NCBI RefSeq assembly: GCF_020567425.1
Contig: NZ_JAJCVJ010000003.1
Span: 62,001 to 126,000, forward strand
Reading direction: 5' to 3'
Length of the DNA: 64,000 bases
Source of the DNA: Salinirubrum litoreum
GTDB taxonomy: Archaea; Halobacteriota; Halobacteria; Halobacteriales; Haloferacaceae
This document shows positions 33,723 to 43,078 of the stretch, piece after piece. Numbering within the stretch: position 1 is the first letter of the stretch; every line of letters begins with the position of its first letter. The translations under genes and the position numbers were made by a program. The notes under the pieces are model-generated. The model ran no database searches, had not been told where the DNA came from, and was given only the letters and a program-made list of their open reading frames with translations.

Positions 33723-34349
33723 CTAGCAGTCGCACCCGCCTCTGTCGATCAGTTCTTCGACCTGATACTGGCTCTCACAGTCCCGACAGACGACCTGCAC
33801 GTCCACGAGTGCGTCGACGGAGCCGACGGAGAGTGCGCCGCGGTCGGCGAGTCGCTCCACGACGTTCGTCGTCACCGCCTCCGTCCGGCCACGGAGTTTC
33901 CCGATCGTCTCCCGTGCTTTCTCCGGGTCCGCCTCGGGGGTTCCGCGTTCGACTCCCCGGTACTTCCGGAGGAACGTGTGGACTGCCTGGTGGGTGACGA
34001 AGTCGGCCTCCACGGTGTCGAGGTCGACGCCCTCCCACTCCAGCCGGTTCCGCAGTTCGACTCGGGCACCGCTACTCGTCTCGTCGTCCGTCAGCGTCGT
34101 GTACGCGCTCTCTACTTCGACCGGAACCGGGTCCATGCCGGCGTCTCGCATCGCCGCCTCGAGGGCGCGTCGGTTGAACTCGTCGGCGAGATCACGGAGA
34201 CTCCGGCGCTCTCGTCCGTCACCGACCCAGGCCGCTTCGAGCCACTCGGCGGTCCCCGAGAGGTCGTACTCCGCGATGACCCTGCCGACCTTGCTGTCGG
34301 TGTCCGGCCGGCCGTGTCCGGGTCCCGTCTCGTCTCCTGACTCGCTCAT
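33723..34349 (-). CDS. rdfA: RdfA-family protein, copy 2
   Basis: A 208-residue member of the RdfA family. Shared landmarks with copy 1 are KVGRVIAEYDL, W-x-GDGRERRSLRDLADEFN, VESAYTTLTDDETS and DFVTHQAVHTFL, followed by a C-terminal zinc-ribbon-like CRDC...CDC. The start MSESGDETGPG was chosen because the variable N-terminus then has the length of other members; nine more codons are open upstream. It follows the IclR regulator by 43 bases and precedes ASRP copy 2 on the same strand. Its distance from copy 1 in sequence suggests an old duplication or separate acquisition, not a recent one. Confidence 0.78.
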   Translation of the reverse strand: MSESGDETGPGHGRPDTDSKVGRVIAEYDLSGTAEWLEAAWVGDGRERRSLRDLADEFNRRALEAAMRDAGMDPVPVEVESAYTTLTDDETSSGARVELRNRLEWEGVDLDTVEADFVTHQAVHTFLRKYRGVERGTPEADPEKARETIGKLRGRTEAVTTNVVERLADRGALSVGSVDALVDVQVVCRDCESQYQVEELIDRGGCDC

Positions 34350-34392
34350 ACCTCGACAGTCGGGGACCGACGGCAAAAGGCTACTCGTCGAC

Positions 34393-35160
34393 TCACGTCA
34401 GCGTGTGTTCCAGTTCGAACTCGTTGGCGATGCCGAGGATGGTGCTCGGCAGTTCCTCCTCGAACTCGGTCTCGTCGAGTCGGTTCGCGGGGCTGGCGAC
34501 GCTGAACGCACCGATGATCCGGTCGTTGCCGTCGGTCACCGGGACCCCGACCGCCTTCACCCCCTCGAGTTGTTCCTCGTGGTTCAGCGAGTAGCCGCGT
34601 TCGTCGATCAGGGCCAGTTCCTCGAAGAGCGTCTCCCGGTCCGTGATGGAGTTCTCCGTCTCCGGTTCCAGTCCACGGTTCTCGACGATGGTCTCGACCC
34701 GACTGCGGGGGAGTTTCGAGAGAATCGCCTTGCCCGCCGCAGTCACGTGGAGCGGGACCTTCTTGCCGACCGTCGAGTACGTCCACACCGCGTGCCGACC
34801 GGAGAACGTGAACAGGTAGACGCCCCAGCAGTGTTCTTCGACCATGAAGACGGCACGGAGTTCCGTCTCGTCTGCGAGTCGTCTGGCGTAGTTCTCGGCC
34901 GTCCGGTAGGCCCGTTTCCGGTACCCCACGTAGTTGCCCAACGGCAGGAACTCGAGTCCCAGGTGGTAGCTGTCGCCCTCCTTGGCGACGTACTCGGACG
35001 CTTCGAGTGTCGCGAGGTGGGCGTGGACCGTACTCGGTGCCATCTCGAGTTCCGCCGCGAGTTCGGAGACACGAGCGCCGTCGAGCGATTTCAGCGCCTC
35101 GATGACCGCGAGCGTCGTCTCGGTCGTCTTCAGCGTCCGTGGCGTGTGATCGTTCCCCAT
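34393..35160 (-). CDS. IclR-family transcriptional regulator 2
   Basis: A 255-residue regulator with winged helix (LKTTETTLAVIEALKSLDG, VSELAAELEMAPSTVHAHL) and an IclR effector domain (HVTAAGKAILSKLPRSRVET, GVPVTDGNDRIIGAFSVASP). A clear TATA-like GTATATAAAA complement is centred about 26 bases before the ATG. It heads the minus-strand run IclR, rdfA copy 2, ASRP copy 2. On the other side lies the BKACE/SDR/ABC block, which is the likelier regulon. Confidence 0.9.
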   Translation of the reverse strand: MGNDHTPRTLKTTETTLAVIEALKSLDGARVSELAAELEMAPSTVHAHLATLEASEYVAKEGDSYHLGLEFLPLGNYVGYRKRAYRTAENYARRLADETELRAVFMVEEHCWGVYLFTFSGRHAVWTYSTVGKKVPLHVTAAGKAILSKLPRSRVETIVENRGLEPETENSITDRETLFEELALIDERGYSLNHEEQLEGVKAVGVPVTDGNDRIIGAFSVASPANRLDETEFEEELPSTILGIANEFELEHTLT

Positions 35161-35181
35161 ACGTGGCTCTCTCGCCACCGG

Positions 35182-35191
35182 TATATAAAAT
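35182..35191 (-). promoter_or_regulatory. TATA box of IclR regulator 2
   Basis: The minus strand reads TTTTATATAC here, 22-31 bases before the ATG at 35160. It is one of the best TATA matches in the window and supports a leaderless transcript. Confidence 0.6.
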
Positions 35192-35371
35192 TCGCGTGTG
35201 CCGAATCGGACTGTCACCGACGACCGTGATACTAAATACTGCTCGGGAGGAGACCCGACTCTCGGGACTCCTCGGTACATATAGTTCGGGAGGGGCGAAC
35301 CGCGACGCGTGGCTCGGAAGACGGTCGAACGCCGCCGAAAAATCGGGGTATCGGGGAGCGAACGCGGAGCC

Positions 35372-36226
35372 TCAGAGGCCCAGCATCTCTCGCGCCTCCG
35401 CAGTCGACGCGATGGGTCGGTCGAGTTCGTCGGCGATGCGGGCGGTCCGCCGGACGAGTTGGGCGTTGCTCTCTGCCAACTCCCCCTTGCGGTAGTAGAC
35501 GTTGTCCTCCATGCCGACGCGGACGTGTCCACCCATGAGCATCGCCATCGTCGTCAGAGGAAGTTGGTAGCGACCGACCGCCAGCGCCTGCCACTCGGTC
35601 TCCGGCGGGAGGTTGTCGACGAAGTTCACCAGGTTTCGCGGGTGCGGCGGCGTCCCGGTCTGCATCCCCAGGATGACCGTCGCCCAGTAGGGGGCATCGA
35701 GGAGGTCCTCCTCGATCAGGTGCTCGAACTCCGGGATGTGGCCCTGGTTGAACACCTCTATCTCGGGTTTGACGCCGGCGTCGCGCATCCGCTCGGCGTA
35801 CTCCTCGCTCATCTCGCGGGGGTTGATAGCCGTCCGGGTCTGTCCGAAGTTCATCGGGCCGACGTCGATGGTCGCGACCTCCGGCCGTGGCTCGGTCTCC
35901 AGGACGGGCGCGATGCGTTCCTCGCGGGGGTAGATCCCACCACCGCCGGTCGTGAAGTTGACGATGATGTCGTCACAGTGCGCCTCGATGGCGTCTCTGA
36001 GCGCCTGGAACCGGGCGACGTCTTTGGTGTCCTCGTGGTTCTCGTCGCGGGCGTGCAGGTGGACCATCGACGCCCCCGCCTCCTCGCAGGCGGCGATGTC
36101 CTCGGCGACCTCCTCCGGTTGTGTCGGGAGGTTCGGGTTCGCCTCCTTGCCGTGGAGTCCACCGGTGGTGGCGACGCTGAGAATCACCTTCTTCTGGAAG
36201 TAGTCCTCGAAGCCTTCGTAGGGCAT
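35372..36226 (-). CDS. BKACE-family beta-keto-acid cleavage enzyme
   Basis: A 284-residue TIM-barrel zinc enzyme of the 3-keto-5-aminohexanoate-cleavage (Kce/BKACE) family. Zinc ligands are expected at H56 and H58 in VHLHARD and at E240 in VGMEDNVYY. Other landmarks are TGGLHGKEANPNLPTQPEEV and EWQALAVGRYQLPL. The family transfers an acyl unit from a beta-keto acid to acetyl-CoA, giving acetoacetate and a new CoA ester. It is divergent from an SDR dehydrogenase that could produce the keto acid. The precise substrate is undetermined. Confidence 0.9.
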   Translation of the reverse strand: MPYEGFEDYFQKKVILSVATTGGLHGKEANPNLPTQPEEVAEDIAACEEAGASMVHLHARDENHEDTKDVARFQALRDAIEAHCDDIIVNFTTGGGGIYPREERIAPVLETEPRPEVATIDVGPMNFGQTRTAINPREMSEEYAERMRDAGVKPEIEVFNQGHIPEFEHLIEEDLLDAPYWATVILGMQTGTPPHPRNLVNFVDNLPPETEWQALAVGRYQLPLTTMAMLMGGHVRVGMEDNVYYRKGELAESNAQLVRRTARIADELDRPIASTAEAREMLGL

Positions 36227-36246
36227 ACGACGCAGTGGTCCGGCGG

Positions 36247-36256
36247 TATATTTAAA
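36247..36256 (-). promoter_or_regulatory. TATA box of the BKACE gene
   Basis: On the minus strand TTTAAATATA lies 21-30 bases before the ATG at 36226, fitting a leaderless transcript divergent from the SDR gene. Confidence 0.55.
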
Positions 36257-36305
36257 GATAGGTGGTCACCCTGACGACGAACTGAACTCGAAGACTGAGG
36301 TATTT

Positions 36306-36314
36306 TTTTATACT
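36306..36314 (+). promoter_or_regulatory. TATA box of the SDR gene at 36335
   Basis: TTTTATACT lies 21-29 bases before the ATG at 36335. With the opposed TATA at 36247 it makes a compact bidirectional promoter region of about 110 bases. Confidence 0.55.
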
Positions 36315-36334
36315 ATTAGCGCACAGGTTCGGTC

Positions 36335-37111
36335 ATGCCAACCACTGGCACAGCCATCGTCACCGGGGGGAGCCGTGGCATCGGCCGGGCCATCTGTACG
36401 GAACTCGCCGAGCGCGGGGCTGACGTCGTCGTCGCCGACATCGACACCGACCGGATACAGGGGAGCGTCGACGCGGTCGAGGCCGCCGGGCAGGAGGCGC
36501 TCCCGATCCGGACCGACATCTCGAACTTCGACAGCGTCCGGGACTGTATCGACCAGACCCTCGCGCGGTTCGGGAGCGTCGAGATGCTGGTCAACAACGC
36601 CGGCATCGCCGGCCCGACGGCCGCCTGCGAGGACGTCTCCCCGGACGAGTGGGACCAGACCCTGAACGTCAACCTCCGTGGCGGCTTCTACATGTGCCGC
36701 GAGGTGCTCCCCGCGATGAAGGAGGCCGGCTACGGCCGCATCGTCAACATCGCGTCGGTGACCGGGAAGCGACCGCTCGTGAACCGCACACCGTACGCCA
36801 CCGCCAAGATGGGGATCATCGGCTTCACCCGGACGCTCGCCGCCGAGGTCGGTCGTCACGACATCAACGTCAACGCGGTCTGTCCGGGGTCGGTCGACGG
36901 CCCACGCATCCAGCGCGTGTTCGAACAGCAAGCGGAGATGGACGACCGGAGCCCACGGGAGGTGGAACAGGAGGTCAGAGACGAGAGCGCGCGCCGTGAA
37001 CTCGTGGACAGAGAGACCGTCGCCAACACGGTCGCGTACCTCTGTTCGGAGGACTCCCGACAGATCACCGGACAGGACATCAACGTCTCGGCCGGGAAGG
37101 TGATGTACTGA
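36335..37111 (+). CDS. SDR-family dehydrogenase 1
   Basis: A 258-residue classical short-chain dehydrogenase. The NAD(P)-binding motif TGGSRGIG is at 10-17 and NNAG in the middle. The catalytic Ser/Tyr/Lys are within IVNIASVTGKRPLVNRTPYA and TAK. Asp43-type acidic residues after the second strand (VVADIDTDR) favour NAD over NADP. It could oxidise a hydroxy acid or sugar to the keto form used by the divergent BKACE enzyme. The sugar-type ABC importer follows on the same strand after 104 bases. Confidence 0.9.
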   Translation: MPTTGTAIVTGGSRGIGRAICTELAERGADVVVADIDTDRIQGSVDAVEAAGQEALPIRTDISNFDSVRDCIDQTLARFGSVEMLVNNAGIAGPTAACEDVSPDEWDQTLNVNLRGGFYMCREVLPAMKEAGYGRIVNIASVTGKRPLVNRTPYATAKMGIIGFTRTLAAEVGRHDINVNAVCPGSVDGPRIQRVFEQQAEMDDRSPREVEQEVRDESARRELVDRETVANTVAYLCSEDSRQITGQDINVSAGKVMY

Positions 37112-37173
37112 CCCTGTCGCCCGGCGAAAGACGAGTGTAACATATCGATCTCGGTGTTCCCAAAAAACACAAA

Positions 37174-37183
37174 CATTTATGAT
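37174..37183 (+). promoter_or_regulatory. TATA-like box of the sugar-type ABC operon
   Basis: CATTTATGAT lies 33-42 bases before the ATG at 37216, after an A-rich stretch (AAAAAACACAAA) that could serve as a BRE/activator zone. A leader of about 10 bases is predicted. Confidence 0.5.
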
Positions 37184-37215
37184 AGTGCTCTCTCCACGGG
37201 AATGTACAGGTTAGC

Positions 37216-38553
37216 ATGACAAGAGATAACAGGACGTCTCGACGGACGTTCATCGGACAGACAGCGGGCGCTGGTGCGCTCGCGGGACTCGGCGCTCTCG
37301 CGGGTTGTACGGGTAACGGTGGCGGCGGCGGAGATGGTGGCGGCGGTGACGACGGTAGCGGTGGAAGCGACGGGACCGACGGCGGCGGCGGCTCTCTCAC
37401 GTCGATGGGCTCTATCGCCAACCGGCAGAACTCCTACTGGCTCAGTTGGGAGAAGGGCTACCTCGAGGCGTGCGAGGCCTTCGGCTACGAGCCGAACGTC
37501 CAGACGAACAACGGCGAGGTCCAGACCCAGCAACAGCAGTTCGACACGGCGGTGTCGAACAACGCGGACTTCATCGCCGGCCAGACCTACACCAACGCCG
37601 CCGCGATCACGTTGGCGGAGACGCTGGTCGAGGGCGAAATTCCGGGTGTCCTCGCGGTCACCATCGCCGACTGGTTCGTCCCGCAGGACGCCGGCGAGGA
37701 GTACGTGACGTTCTTCACGCCTCACTTCGTCAACCACGCCTACTCTGGCGCGAAGATGCTGTTCGAGGCGATGGGCGGGAGCGGAACCTTCGTCCACATC
37801 GAGGGGAACCGCGGCACGGCCCCCAACATCGGCCGGAACAAGGGTGTCGACTTGGCACTGGAGGAGTACCCCGACATCGAGATGGCGGGGCCGCGCCAGC
37901 CGGGCAACTTCATCCGCTCGGACGCCCGCAGCGTCATGAACGACAAGGTCTCGCAGTTCGGCGACGACATCGACGGGTTCTTCGGTCAGAACGACGCCGT
38001 CGCGTTGGGCGGGCTCACCATCCTCGAGGAGAACGACATCGACGTCCCCGTCGTCGGCATCGACGCCAGCGAACCCGGACTCGCGGCCATCGCCGAGGAC
38101 CGGATGACCGGCACCGTCTCGGGGATGGGCCCGTGGCAGGCCGGTTGGTCGGTCGCGAAGTGCCACGACTACATCAACGGGCACACGCTCAGCCCCGCAG
38201 AGAAGATGATGTCGTTCAACGCGCCGGTCTGCGTCAAGAACCCCGACGAGTGGACCGACGTGATCGACCGGCTTCCGGTCGTGGACGCCGCCGACTACAA
38301 CGACGCCATCTTCTCGGGCGAGACGCCATACGACTGGATGAAGATGTCCGTCGTCGAGTCCGGCGAGGACGCCTGGGACCCCCAGATCGACATGCAGCCG
38401 ATGAACCTCGCGGACATGAAGGAGGTCCTCGACTGGCAGGACGGCGACAAGCCGAACAACTACAGCCTGCCGGGCGTCTACACCGACGACGCCACCCAGG
38501 AGGAGACGACCCAGTTGTACAGTGACCGATTCCAGTCGAACCCGCTCAAGTAA
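37216..38553 (+). CDS. Sugar-type ABC substrate-binding lipoprotein
   Basis: A 445-residue periplasmic-binding protein (PBP1/ribose-galactose type). It has a twin-arginine signal SRRTFIG, a lipobox ending at Cys31 (ALAGC) and a Gly-rich linker to about residue 60. The mature part contains FDTAVSNNADFIAGQTY, GTFVHIEGNRGTAPNIGRNKG and FGQNDAVALGGLTILEEN, landmarks of the CUT2 sugar-binding family. It starts a three-gene importer operon. The ligand might be a sugar, polyol or related compound handled by the neighbouring SDR, BKACE and AOR enzymes. Confidence 0.9.
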   Translation: MTRDNRTSRRTFIGQTAGAGALAGLGALAGCTGNGGGGGDGGGGDDGSGGSDGTDGGGGSLTSMGSIANRQNSYWLSWEKGYLEACEAFGYEPNVQTNNGEVQTQQQQFDTAVSNNADFIAGQTYTNAAAITLAETLVEGEIPGVLAVTIADWFVPQDAGEEYVTFFTPHFVNHAYSGAKMLFEAMGGSGTFVHIEGNRGTAPNIGRNKGVDLALEEYPDIEMAGPRQPGNFIRSDARSVMNDKVSQFGDDIDGFFGQNDAVALGGLTILEENDIDVPVVGIDASEPGLAAIAEDRMTGTVSGMGPWQAGWSVAKCHDYINGHTLSPAEKMMSFNAPVCVKNPDEWTDVIDRLPVVDAADYNDAIFSGETPYDWMKMSVVESGEDAWDPQIDMQPMNLADMKEVLDWQDGDKPNNYSLPGVYTDDATQEETTQLYSDRFQSNPLK

Positions 38554-38571
38554 GTCTCACCACAACCTCCC

Positions 38572-40143
38572 ATGGCATCAGAACTACACACCGACGCGAC
38601 GGACGCCCGGCCCGGCCAGACCGACAGTGACGAGCACAGTTTCCGGGTCGAGGGCGTCTCGAAGTCGTTCCGGCACGTCCAGGCGCTCGACGGCGTCTCG
38701 CTGGCGGTCGACCACGGCGAGGTCGTCGGCCTGGTCGGGGAGAACGGCGCGGGCAAGAGTACGCTCCTGAACATCCTGACCGGCGTGTTGCAGGCCGACG
38801 AGGGGCAACTGTACGTCGACGGGGAGGCCGTCGAGTTCACGAACCCGCGTCAGGCGGCGAACTACGGCGTCTCGCTCGTCCACCAGGAACAGGACGTCAT
38901 CACGACCATGCGGGGGTACGAGAACCTCTACCTCGGGCGTGAGATGGAGCGGTTCGGAGTCCTCGAGAAAGAACAGATGCGCGAGGAGGCACAGGCGTTC
39001 GTCGACGAACTCGGCATCAACATCGACGTCGACGAGCGCGTCCGCAACTACACGTTCAACGAGCGCCAGATGCTCGAGATCGCGAAAGCGTTCCACGTCT
39101 CACAGAAGTCCGAGAACCCCGTCATCCTGCTCGACGAGCCGACGGCCGGGTTGGAGGAGAGCGGTCGAGAGATCCTGTTCGATCTCGTGAACGACCTGCG
39201 CGACCGGGCGACGTTCGTCTTCGTCTCGCACGAACTCGACGAGGTGTTGCAGATCTCCGACCGCATCTACGTCCTCAAGGACGGGGAACTCGTCGACGCA
39301 ACCACGGCGGCCGAGGCCACCACGGACACGTTGCAACAGGCGATGGTCGGTCGGGAGACCGCCGACGAGTACTACCGCGTCCCCGACCAGCGACGCGAGG
39401 CCGATCTCGGCGCGACGGCGATGCGCATGGACTCGGTCGCCCACGAGGAGACGGTCGGCCCGATCTCCTTTTCGCTCCGTGAAGGCGAGATATTCGGCAT
39501 CGTCGGCGTCGAGGGGTCGGGCAAACAGCGCTTCGGTCGCCTGCTCGCCGGCGATCTCGACGTGACCGAAGGATCGATCTCGGTCGGCGACACCACCCTG
39601 GAGAACCCGACGGTCTCGGACATGGTCGACGCGGGCGTCGGCTACATCCCGAAAGACCGGAAGTCCGAAGGGTTGTTGCTCTACCAGTCGGTGCTGGTCA
39701 ACACCTCGCTGGCGATGGTCCGGGACATGAACGGTACCCTGCCCATCCTCGACCTGGACGCCGAAGCCGAGGCGACCCTCGACGCCATCGAGGAACTGGC
39801 GATCAAGACGCCGGGTCCCAAGGCGCTAGTTCACGGGCTGAGCGGCGGGAACCAGCAGAAGGTCGTCATCGCCCGGTGGCTGGCACAGGAGACCCCGGTG
39901 CTCGTGATGGACAACGTGACGCGGGGGATCGACGTCGGTGCCAAAGAGGAGGTGTACCGGCTCTGCCGTGAACTGACCGACCGGGGGGTCTCTATCGTCT
40001 TCATCGGCGACGAGTTGCCGGAGGTCATCGGCATGTCGAACCGGATCGCCGTGATGGCCAAAGGCGAGTTCGTCGGCGACCCGTTCGACGCCTCGCCGGG
40101 GAACAAACCGACCGAAGAGGACCTGATACAGGAGATGATCTAA
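38572..40143 (+). CDS. Sugar-type ABC importer double ATPase (RbsA-like)
   Basis: A 523-residue double ABC ATPase. Domain 1 has Walker A GENGAGKST (56-64) and LDEPTAGLE but only a weak signature. Domain 2 has GVEGSGKQR, a full LSGGNQQK signature and a Walker B region VLVMDNVTRGID where the usual catalytic Glu is Asn. One reduced site per pair is common in RbsA-type proteins. It follows the binding-protein gene by 18 bases and precedes the permease by 2 bases. Confidence 0.9.
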   Translation: MASELHTDATDARPGQTDSDEHSFRVEGVSKSFRHVQALDGVSLAVDHGEVVGLVGENGAGKSTLLNILTGVLQADEGQLYVDGEAVEFTNPRQAANYGVSLVHQEQDVITTMRGYENLYLGREMERFGVLEKEQMREEAQAFVDELGINIDVDERVRNYTFNERQMLEIAKAFHVSQKSENPVILLDEPTAGLEESGREILFDLVNDLRDRATFVFVSHELDEVLQISDRIYVLKDGELVDATTAAEATTDTLQQAMVGRETADEYYRVPDQRREADLGATAMRMDSVAHEETVGPISFSLREGEIFGIVGVEGSGKQRFGRLLAGDLDVTEGSISVGDTTLENPTVSDMVDAGVGYIPKDRKSEGLLLYQSVLVNTSLAMVRDMNGTLPILDLDAEAEATLDAIEELAIKTPGPKALVHGLSGGNQQKVVIARWLAQETPVLVMDNVTRGIDVGAKEEVYRLCRELTDRGVSIVFIGDELPEVIGMSNRIAVMAKGEFVGDPFDASPGNKPTEEDLIQEMI

Positions 40144-40145
40144 CG

Positions 40146-41138
40146 ATGAGTACAAGCAGCGTCAGCGAGTGGATCACCGAACAACGAGAGCAACGCACCG
40201 TTCAAGACTGGATACAGGATCTCGGCCCGTTCGTCATGCTGTTCGGGCTGATGATCATCTTCACCCTCACCACGGAGCGGTTCTTCACCGAGGCCAACCT
40301 GCTCGACAACGTCGCGAAGAACGCCATCACGCTCCTGCTTGTGGCGCTGGCGGGGACCTTCCCCATCCTCCAGCAGAGCATCGACCTGTCGGTCGAGTCG
40401 GTCGTGTTGTTGACGGGCGTCGTGACCGTGGTCCTGATCGCACAGTTCGGCCTCGGCCTGCTCGCTATCCCACTCGCCATCGGCGTCGGGATGCTCGCCG
40501 GCCTGTTCAACGGCGTCGTCTTCACGAAACTCAAGGTACCCTCGTTCCTCGTCACGCTCGGGACGCTCTCGGTGATGGCCGGCGTCGGGAAGATCATCAC
40601 CGGCGGGTCGACGATCACCTTCCGGGACCCCGGTATCCGTCTCATCTCGAACGGGGACGTCTTCGGCATCCCCAACCTCGTGCTGTGGGGCCTACTCGTC
40701 TACGTGGGCACCATCGTCCTCGCGTTCCGGACGAAGTTCGGCCGGTACTGCTTCGCGCTCGGCGAGAACGAGCGTGTCGTCGAGTTGGCCGGCGCGAAGG
40801 TCGACCGCTACAAGATCTACCCCTTCGTGCTGTCGGGACTCCTCTGTGGCATCGCCGGCGTCCTGTTGACACTCCGCATCTCGTCGGCCTCGCCGAACAT
40901 CGGGAGCGGTCTCCTGCTCCCCAGCATCGCCGCCATCGTCATGGGCGGGACTGCGTTGACCGGCGGCGTCGGCGGCCCCCACCGGACCATCCTCGGTGTG
41001 CTCGTCATCGCGGTACTGAACAACGGGATGAACCTGCTCGGCATCGACTCGTTCGTCCAGGAGATCATCCTCGGTCTCGTCGTCGTCGCAGCAGTGGCAC
41101 TGTCCATCGACCGCGACAAGATCGACGTGGTGAAGTGA
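40146..41138 (+). CDS. Sugar-type ABC importer permease (RbsC-like)
   Basis: A 330-residue permease with 8-10 membrane segments and the family blocks GTFPILQQSIDLSVESVV, GVVFTKLKVPSFLVTLGTLSV and AIVMGGTALTGGVGGPHRTI. It is the last gene of the operon; a homodimer is expected as in ribose importers. The 219 bases that follow, up to the convergent AOR gene, hold no further gene. Confidence 0.9.
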   Translation: MSTSSVSEWITEQREQRTVQDWIQDLGPFVMLFGLMIIFTLTTERFFTEANLLDNVAKNAITLLLVALAGTFPILQQSIDLSVESVVLLTGVVTVVLIAQFGLGLLAIPLAIGVGMLAGLFNGVVFTKLKVPSFLVTLGTLSVMAGVGKIITGGSTITFRDPGIRLISNGDVFGIPNLVLWGLLVYVGTIVLAFRTKFGRYCFALGENERVVELAGAKVDRYKIYPFVLSGLLCGIAGVLLTLRISSASPNIGSGLLLPSIAAIVMGGTALTGGVGGPHRTILGVLVIAVLNNGMNLLGIDSFVQEIILGLVVVAAVALSIDRDKIDVVK

Positions 41139-41357
41139 CGAGACGGGGACTCACCCCCGGCCGTCTCTCGGGGCGAACCCACCGCTCGTCTGTCCTGTGA
41201 GACGATCTCGACGGCGCGATAGCCGACGGTGAGAACGACTCGTGGCTCTTCGACTCGACTCCGGCGACGAGATACTATCCCGTCCACTCGATACCCGACG
41301 AGGAGACACTCTCTTTTCGATTCGATAGCTGACGCGAGAACGAACCTCTCAGTCCAG

Positions 41358-43037
41358 TCAGTCCGCCGACACCGGGTCGTCGCCGACGGCGGCGTCGGGG
41401 ACGGTCCCGTCGGCGTTCCAGTCGCGCTGTGCGTAGTACGCGTCCAGTGCCGCGTCGAACCCGGGCAACTCGTACGGGAGCGTGTCGTCGGCCCGGTCGA
41501 AGCCCCGCTTGTTGTTGAAGTGGCGTTCGAGTTCGACGACCCGCGACCCGACTGCGAGCAGGTCCTCGTAGTCGGCTCCGAACAGTCCCTCGAACCGTTC
41601 GGGCGTCATGAAGCTCCGCGAGAACCGACAGACGACACCGCAGTCCTCCAGCGCCCGGGCGTTCTCCTGTTTGACGACGTGGGGTGCCTTCCCCTCCAGG
41701 CCGGTCGGGTCCAGCGCCTCGCTGCTGTCGACGAGGGGGTACTCCCACGCGTACAGCGTGGTGAACATGTGGTCTGCCCCCCGGTTGGCGATGGCGTAGC
41801 TCAGCCCCTGTCCGTTGAGCGTCCGGCCGTCGTGCGCCGCGAAGTCCAGCCCCTTCACGGTCCAGTTCTCGACGCCGAGTTCCTCGTGGAACCGGTCGAT
41901 CCCCTCGGCGAGCGTGTCGCCGACCCCCTCGCGGTGGGCGATCTGCTCGACGATCTCGTGGATCAACTCGGCGTCGCCGAACGCGTCTTCGTGCGCGAGG
42001 TACGCGGCGACGGTGTTCCCACACGAGATGGTGTCCAGTCCGTACCGGTCACAGAGTTCGTTCGACTGCATCACGTCGACGATGTCGTCCACCCCGCAGT
42101 TCGACCCGAAGCTCATCACCGTCTCGTACTCCGGGCCTTCCGTCTCGACGCCGCGCTCCTCGTCTTTGGTGGGGAGTTTACACGCGAACGCACACTGCGA
42201 GCAGGTCCCCTTCTTGTACTTCTTCTCGCCGACCCGGTCGCCGTTGATCCCGTCGACACCCTCGAACTGCAACTCGGAGAAGTACCGCGTCGGGAGCGCG
42301 GACACCTCGTTCGCCAGCGACGTGACGCTCGTCGTCCCCTGTTGTTTCATGATGTGATCGGAGGTGGCGGCCTCGCGGTGGATGTCCATCTGCATCGCCG
42401 GAACCTCGACCTCCCGGCGGGAGTCCCCCGCGAAGGTGATGGCCTTCACGTTCTTCGAGCCGAGGACCGCGCCGAGGCCGCCACGGCCGAACGCCCGCGA
42501 CTCGCTGGTCATGAGCGAGGCGAAGCGCACCCGGTTCTCGCCGGCGGGACCGATACAGGCGACGTGGTCGGATTCGAGGCCGTGTTCGGACTCGACGTAG
42601 TCGGTCGTCTCGGGGACGGTCGCGCCCGCGAGATCCGGGACCGGTTCGAACTCGACGCCCTCGTCGGAGACGTGGACGACGAGCAGTTCGTCGCTCGTCC
42701 CCGTCACCTCGACGGCCGCGTAGCCGGTGTCGGCGAAGTTCCGCGACATGAAGCCGCCGGCGTTCGACGAGAGCAGGCCGCCGGTCTGTGGCGAGAGGCC
42801 GGTACAGTTCATCCGGCCGGTGAAACTCATCGTCGACGTCTGCATCGGGCCGGTCGTGAAGTACAGCGCGTTCGCCGGGCCGAAGGGGTCGGCGTCGAAC
42901 GGGAGTCGGTCGTGTGCGAGTTTCGTCGCGACACCCCGACCGCCGATAAACGAGTCCAGTACCGGGTCGATTCGCTCCGTCGTCGTCTCCCGAGCGCCCA
43001 CGTCGACGCTGAGGAGGGGTCCCTCTACGGACAGCAT
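41358..43037 (-). CDS. Aldehyde ferredoxin oxidoreductase family protein
   Basis: A 559-residue tungsten- or molybdenum-pterin enzyme that oxidises aldehydes to acids with ferredoxin. It has the N-terminal pterin-binding region (FIGGRGVATKLAHD, MQTSTMSFTGRMNCTGLSPQTGG). The 4Fe-4S cysteines are C279, C282 and C286 in CSQCAFAC, with the fourth at C466 or C470 (DCGVVC). The ATG at 43037 was preferred to a GTG three codons upstream. It is followed on its upstream side by an SDR gene on the same strand, 41 bases away. An acid product could be activated by the acyl-CoA synthetase at 46256. Confidence 0.9.
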   Translation of the reverse strand: MLSVEGPLLSVDVGARETTTERIDPVLDSFIGGRGVATKLAHDRLPFDADPFGPANALYFTTGPMQTSTMSFTGRMNCTGLSPQTGGLLSSNAGGFMSRNFADTGYAAVEVTGTSDELLVVHVSDEGVEFEPVPDLAGATVPETTDYVESEHGLESDHVACIGPAGENRVRFASLMTSESRAFGRGGLGAVLGSKNVKAITFAGDSRREVEVPAMQMDIHREAATSDHIMKQQGTTSVTSLANEVSALPTRYFSELQFEGVDGINGDRVGEKKYKKGTCSQCAFACKLPTKDEERGVETEGPEYETVMSFGSNCGVDDIVDVMQSNELCDRYGLDTISCGNTVAAYLAHEDAFGDAELIHEIVEQIAHREGVGDTLAEGIDRFHEELGVENWTVKGLDFAAHDGRTLNGQGLSYAIANRGADHMFTTLYAWEYPLVDSSEALDPTGLEGKAPHVVKQENARALEDCGVVCRFSRSFMTPERFEGLFGADYEDLLAVGSRVVELERHFNNKRGFDRADDTLPYELPGFDAALDAYYAQRDWNADGTVPDAAVGDDPVSAD

Positions 43038-43078
43038 GTGTGCCACACAGTCGCACCGAACAATAAGCGTTCCTACCG

